A stretch of DNA of 64,000 nt, taken from contig NZ_DASUCC010000135.1 of the NCBI RefSeq assembly GCF_035762905.1, positions 1 through 64,000 of the forward strand. Direction: 5' to 3'. The notes below the pieces were generated by a model. It saw only the letters and a program-made list of their open reading frames with translations. It had not been told where the DNA came from and did no database searches. The stretch's first letter is position 1. Each line of letters starts with the position of its first letter. Made by a program: the position numbers and the translations under genes. Shown in pieces: positions 61,766 through 64,000 of this stretch. The stretch comes from DASYTH01 sp035762905 (GTDB lineage: Bacteria; Actinomycetota; Actinomycetes; Mycobacteriales; Pseudonocardiaceae).

Positions 61766-63304
61766 ATGAGTGGGACGAGCAGGGTTTCGTGGGGCTTGCC
61801 GCGACGTGGTCCGCGGTCGGTGGTGCTGACCGTGGTGGCGGCGCTGCTGGCGGGCTTGCTGCTGGTGGTGGTTGCGCCGGCGACGGCGCGGGCGGCGACG
61901 GTTGATCCGGCCGCGTGGTACGTGTTGATCAATCGCAACAGTGGCAAGGCACTTGACGTTTCCGGCGTGTCGACCACCGACGGCGCGGCGCTGCATCAGT
62001 GGGCCCGGCACGACGGCACCAACCAGCAGTGGCAGTTCGTTGACTCGGGCGGCGGTTTCTACCGGTTGCGGGCGCGGCATTCCGGCAAGGTGCTGGATGT
62101 GTTCAACTTCTCCACCGCCGACGGGGCCCAGATCGTGCAGTGGAGCGACCTGAACGGAACGAATCAGCAGTTCCGGCTGGCCGACTCGCCGGACGGCTAC
62201 GTGCGGTTGATCAACCGCAACAGCAACAAGGCCGCCGCGGTCCAGGGTGGTTCCGCCGCGGACGGGGCCAGGGTCGTCCAGATCTCGGACTCGGGCGCGA
62301 CCAGTCAGCAGTGGCAGCTGGTCCGCCTCGGTGACACCCCCGGCGGGTCGTTGCCGTCGACGTTCCGGTGGTCGTCCAGTGGTGTACTGGCCGGGCCAAG
62401 GCCCGACGCCGCACACTCCCAGGCGTTGGCGATCAAGGACTTCTCGGTGACGCGGCACAACAACCAGTGGCTCATCTACGCCACCACGGCCAGCCCGTCC
62501 GGCTGGGGCCTTGTGCAGTTCGCTTTCAACGACTGGCCCCAGGCGGCGGCCGCGCAGCACACGTACCTGGACACCTCGGGGATCGGACCCGGCTACCGGG
62601 CGGCGCCGCAGTTGTTCTTCTTCGCGCCGCAGAACCTGTGGTACCTGGTCTACCAGACCGGCCCGCCCACGTTCTCCACGAGCACCAACCCGGCCGACCC
62701 ACGGTCGTGGTCGGCGCCGCGGACGTTCATCGCCCAGGAGCCGCCGATCGTCACGCAGAACAAGGGGCCGGGACAGTGGATCGACTTCTGGGTCATCTGT
62801 GACGGCGCCACCTGTTTCCTGTTCTTCTCCGACGACAACGGCCACATCTACCGGGCGCAGACCAGCCAGGGCAGCTTCCCCAACGGGTTCGGCAACACCC
62901 AGATCGTGCTGTCGGACAGCCGGTTCGCCCTGTTCGAGGCGACCAATGTGTACAAGGTCGCCGGCAGCAACCAGTACCTGCTGCTGCAGGAGGCGATCGG
63001 CTCGGACGGGCGGCGCTGGTTCCGGTCCTACACCTCCACCAGCCTCACCGGCAGCTGGGCGCCGCTGGCCAACACCGAATCCAACCCGTTCGCCCGGTCC
63101 AACAACGTCACCTTCCCGGGTGGGCAGTGGACCCGCGACATCAGCCACGGTGACCTGATCCGGGCCAACAACGACCAGACCCAGACCATCAACCCGTGCC
63201 GGCTGCAGTACGTGTACCAGGGCATGGACCCGGGCGCCAGCGGCGAGTACATCCGGCTGCCCTGGCGCATGGGCCTGCTCACCCAGACCAACTCGACCTG
63301 CTGA
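61766..63304 (+). CDS. secreted GH62 alpha-L-arabinofuranosidase with ricin-type CBM13
   Basis: 512 aa, ATG 61,766 with GGAGGA upstream. The signal peptide RSVVLTVVAALLAGLLLVVV ends at ARA-AT (about 44). Ricin B-lectin/CBM13 repeats (46-190): YVLINRNSGKALDVSGVSTT, FYRLRARHSGKVLDVFN, YVRLINRNSNKAAAVQG with QxW motifs NQQWQF and SQQWQL. The GH62 five-blade propeller domain (200-512) has TFRWSSSGVLAGPRPDAAHS, LAIKDFSVTRHNNQWLIYAT, PGQWIDFWVICDGATCFLFF, MDPGASGEYIRLPWRMGLLT. GH62 enzymes cleave arabinose side chains from arabinoxylan; the CBM13 binds xylan. The next gene, a GH43, follows after 10 bases, so they form an operon under the palindromic operators upstream. Confidence 0.93.
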   Translation: MSGTSRVSWGLPRRGPRSVVLTVVAALLAGLLLVVVAPATARAATVDPAAWYVLINRNSGKALDVSGVSTTDGAALHQWARHDGTNQQWQFVDSGGGFYRLRARHSGKVLDVFNFSTADGAQIVQWSDLNGTNQQFRLADSPDGYVRLINRNSNKAAAVQGGSAADGARVVQISDSGATSQQWQLVRLGDTPGGSLPSTFRWSSSGVLAGPRPDAAHSQALAIKDFSVTRHNNQWLIYATTASPSGWGLVQFAFNDWPQAAAAQHTYLDTSGIGPGYRAAPQLFFFAPQNLWYLVYQTGPPTFSTSTNPADPRSWSAPRTFIAQEPPIVTQNKGPGQWIDFWVICDGATCFLFFSDDNGHIYRAQTSQGSFPNGFGNTQIVLSDSRFALFEATNVYKVAGSNQYLLLQEAIGSDGRRWFRSYTSTSLTGSWAPLANTESNPFARSNNVTFPGGQWTRDISHGDLIRANNDQTQTINPCRLQYVYQGMDPGASGEYIRLPWRMGLLTQTNSTC

Positions 63305-63314
63305 GAGGGAAACC

Positions 63315-64000
63315 ATGCGCAGGCACGCCCCACGGTGGGCCCACGCGCTGGCCGCCGTCGCACTGGCCGCGAGTTGTCTTGCCGGGACCGGCGTTCCCGG
63401 TGCCGCACTGCCCCGCGGTGCGGCACCGGTGACGCCACCTGGCGATGCTGTCTCGGTCGCCGCGACGCCGATCACGAATCCGGTGTTGTGGGAGGACCTG
63501 GCCGACATCGACATCTTCCGGGTGGACAACACCTTCTACTACTCGGCCTCGACCATGCACTACTCGCCGGGGGCGCCGATCCTGCGTTCCTATGATCTGG
63601 TGAACTGGGAGTTCGCCGGCCACTCGGTGCCACGGCTGGACTTCGGGGCCAAGTACGACTTCAACGGCGGGCGCGGCTACGTGCGGGGGATCTGGGCGTC
63701 GTTCCTCAACTTCCGCCGCAGCAACAACACCTTCTACTGGGGTGGTTGTGTCGACTTCGCCCAGACGCACATCTACACCGCCACCTCGGTCGAGGGGCCC
63801 TGGCAGAAGCGCTCGACCATCCCCAACTGTTACTACGACGCCGGCTTGCTGATCGACGACAACGACACCATGTACGTCGCCTACGGCAACACGACGATCA
63901 GTGTGGCGCAGCTGTCAGCCGACGGGCTCAGCCAAGTTCGGACGCAGCAGGTGTTCCAGACACCGTCGAGCATCGGAACCCTGGAAGGTGCCCGGTTCTA
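63315..64000 (+). CDS. secreted GH43-type glycoside hydrolase (partial, 3' end outside window)
   Basis: ATG 63,315 preceded by GAGAGGGAAA, 10 bases after the GH62 stop. MRRHAPRWAHALAAVALAAS starts a signal peptide ending near GAA-LP. The mature sequence begins TPITNPVLWEDLADIDIFRV, with the GH43 general-base Asp in the DIDIFR strand. It continues FYYSASTMHYSPGAPILRSY, WEFAGHSVPRLDF, YVRGIWASFLNFRRSNNTFY and YYDAGLLIDDNDTMYVAYGN, a typical five-bladed GH43 propeller. 228 codons are visible, and the frame is open at the window edge. Activity is probably on arabinan or xylan (arabinofuranosidase or xylosidase), in line with the GH62 partner. Confidence 0.88.
   Translation, partial: MRRHAPRWAHALAAVALAASCLAGTGVPGAALPRGAAPVTPPGDAVSVAATPITNPVLWEDLADIDIFRVDNTFYYSASTMHYSPGAPILRSYDLVNWEFAGHSVPRLDFGAKYDFNGGRGYVRGIWASFLNFRRSNNTFYWGGCVDFAQTHIYTATSVEGPWQKRSTIPNCYYDAGLLIDDNDTMYVAYGNTTISVAQLSADGLSQVRTQQVFQTPSSIGTLEGARF

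Noticed and set aside
61187..63532. Minus-strand frame of 781 codons opposite the GH62 gene
   Set aside because: Runs through the operator region and two clear secreted-enzyme genes on the plus strand; no motif.
1..64000. Search for CRISPR arrays, tRNA/rRNA genes, plasmid origins
   Set aside because: No regularly spaced repeats, cloverleaf-ending CCA structures or origin iterons were noticed by eye; a dedicated RNA search was not possible.

Overview
High-GC DNA (G/C-rich third codon positions, GTG starts, GGAGG-type ribosome sites) from a filamentous actinomycete. The gene content supports this: several STAND/TPR regulators, a SARP-type activator, SpoIIE/STAS partner switching, a RamC/LanL-type lanthionine synthetase, a CebR-like operator and GH62/GH43 arabinan/xylan enzymes. 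Pseudonocardiales or a relative is a guess from style only; nothing here fixes the genus. No tRNA, rRNA or CRISPR array was seen.

Layout. (1) 1-1,040: the tail of a TPR regulator and a shattered tyrosine integrase. (2) 1,227-20,781: a large secreted-protein locus. Three paralogous ~1,260-1,280 aa exported proteins (two on the minus strand, one on the plus strand) flank a 2,339 aa exported RHS/YD-repeat protein that ends in a self-cleaving Hint domain and a 97 aa toxin-like tip. A putative immunity gene overlaps its stop codon. The two minus-strand paralogs share a duplicated promoter block, and one has had its C-terminal propeller blades replaced by lectin-like repeats. (3) 21,027-29,342: decay zone with an IS3 element (clear inverted repeats and a GTC target duplication, both reading frames broken), an NB-ARC/TPR regulator, an LGFP-repeat protein with an in-frame TAG, remnants of metH and tauE, and a second broken IS3-type element. 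(4) 30,039-33,740: a compact lanthipeptide locus with a SAM methyltransferase, a 58 aa Cys-rich candidate precursor that standard gene callers could easily miss, and a three-domain LanL-like synthetase with intact kinase and zinc-ligand motifs. A perfect 22-bp hairpin sits in the 5' end of the synthetase gene. (5) 34,514-37,059: another integrase remnant, a TetR repressor with an array of operator half-sites divergent from a DUF4386-like membrane protein, and a fragment. (6) 37,331-43,875: a MalT-like STAND ATPase with a C-terminal SARP domain, a small RTX-like secreted protein, an MFS exporter, a small unknown beta protein and a LysR regulator.

(7) 44,007-49,785: a translationally coupled operon (alpha/beta hydrolase, LLM flavin/F420 oxidoreductase, SAM methyltransferase), a small membrane protein on the opposite strand overlapping its end, a cytochrome P450, and a GAF-SpoIIE phosphatase plus STAS antagonist pair. 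(8) 50,444-57,595: an OmpR-type response regulator with a hybrid histidine kinase, then a 1,573 aa protein that fuses a cyclase-like domain with two complete NB-ARC/TPR modules. (9) 57,677-61,167: a peptidoglycan-binding-domain protein, an ECF sigma factor coupled to a YCII/DGPF protein, and a frameshifted hypothetical gene. (10) 61,241-64,000: a compound operator region (three CCGAAA-type palindromes, a TTCGA palindrome and an exact CebR-box sequence) in front of secreted GH62 and GH43 enzymes; the last gene runs off the window.

The strongest candidates for something new are the lanthipeptide locus with its unlisted precursor and hairpin, the split Tc-toxin-like RHS/propeller locus, and the double-STAND fusion. 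Functions are inferred from motifs read by eye; no database search was run.
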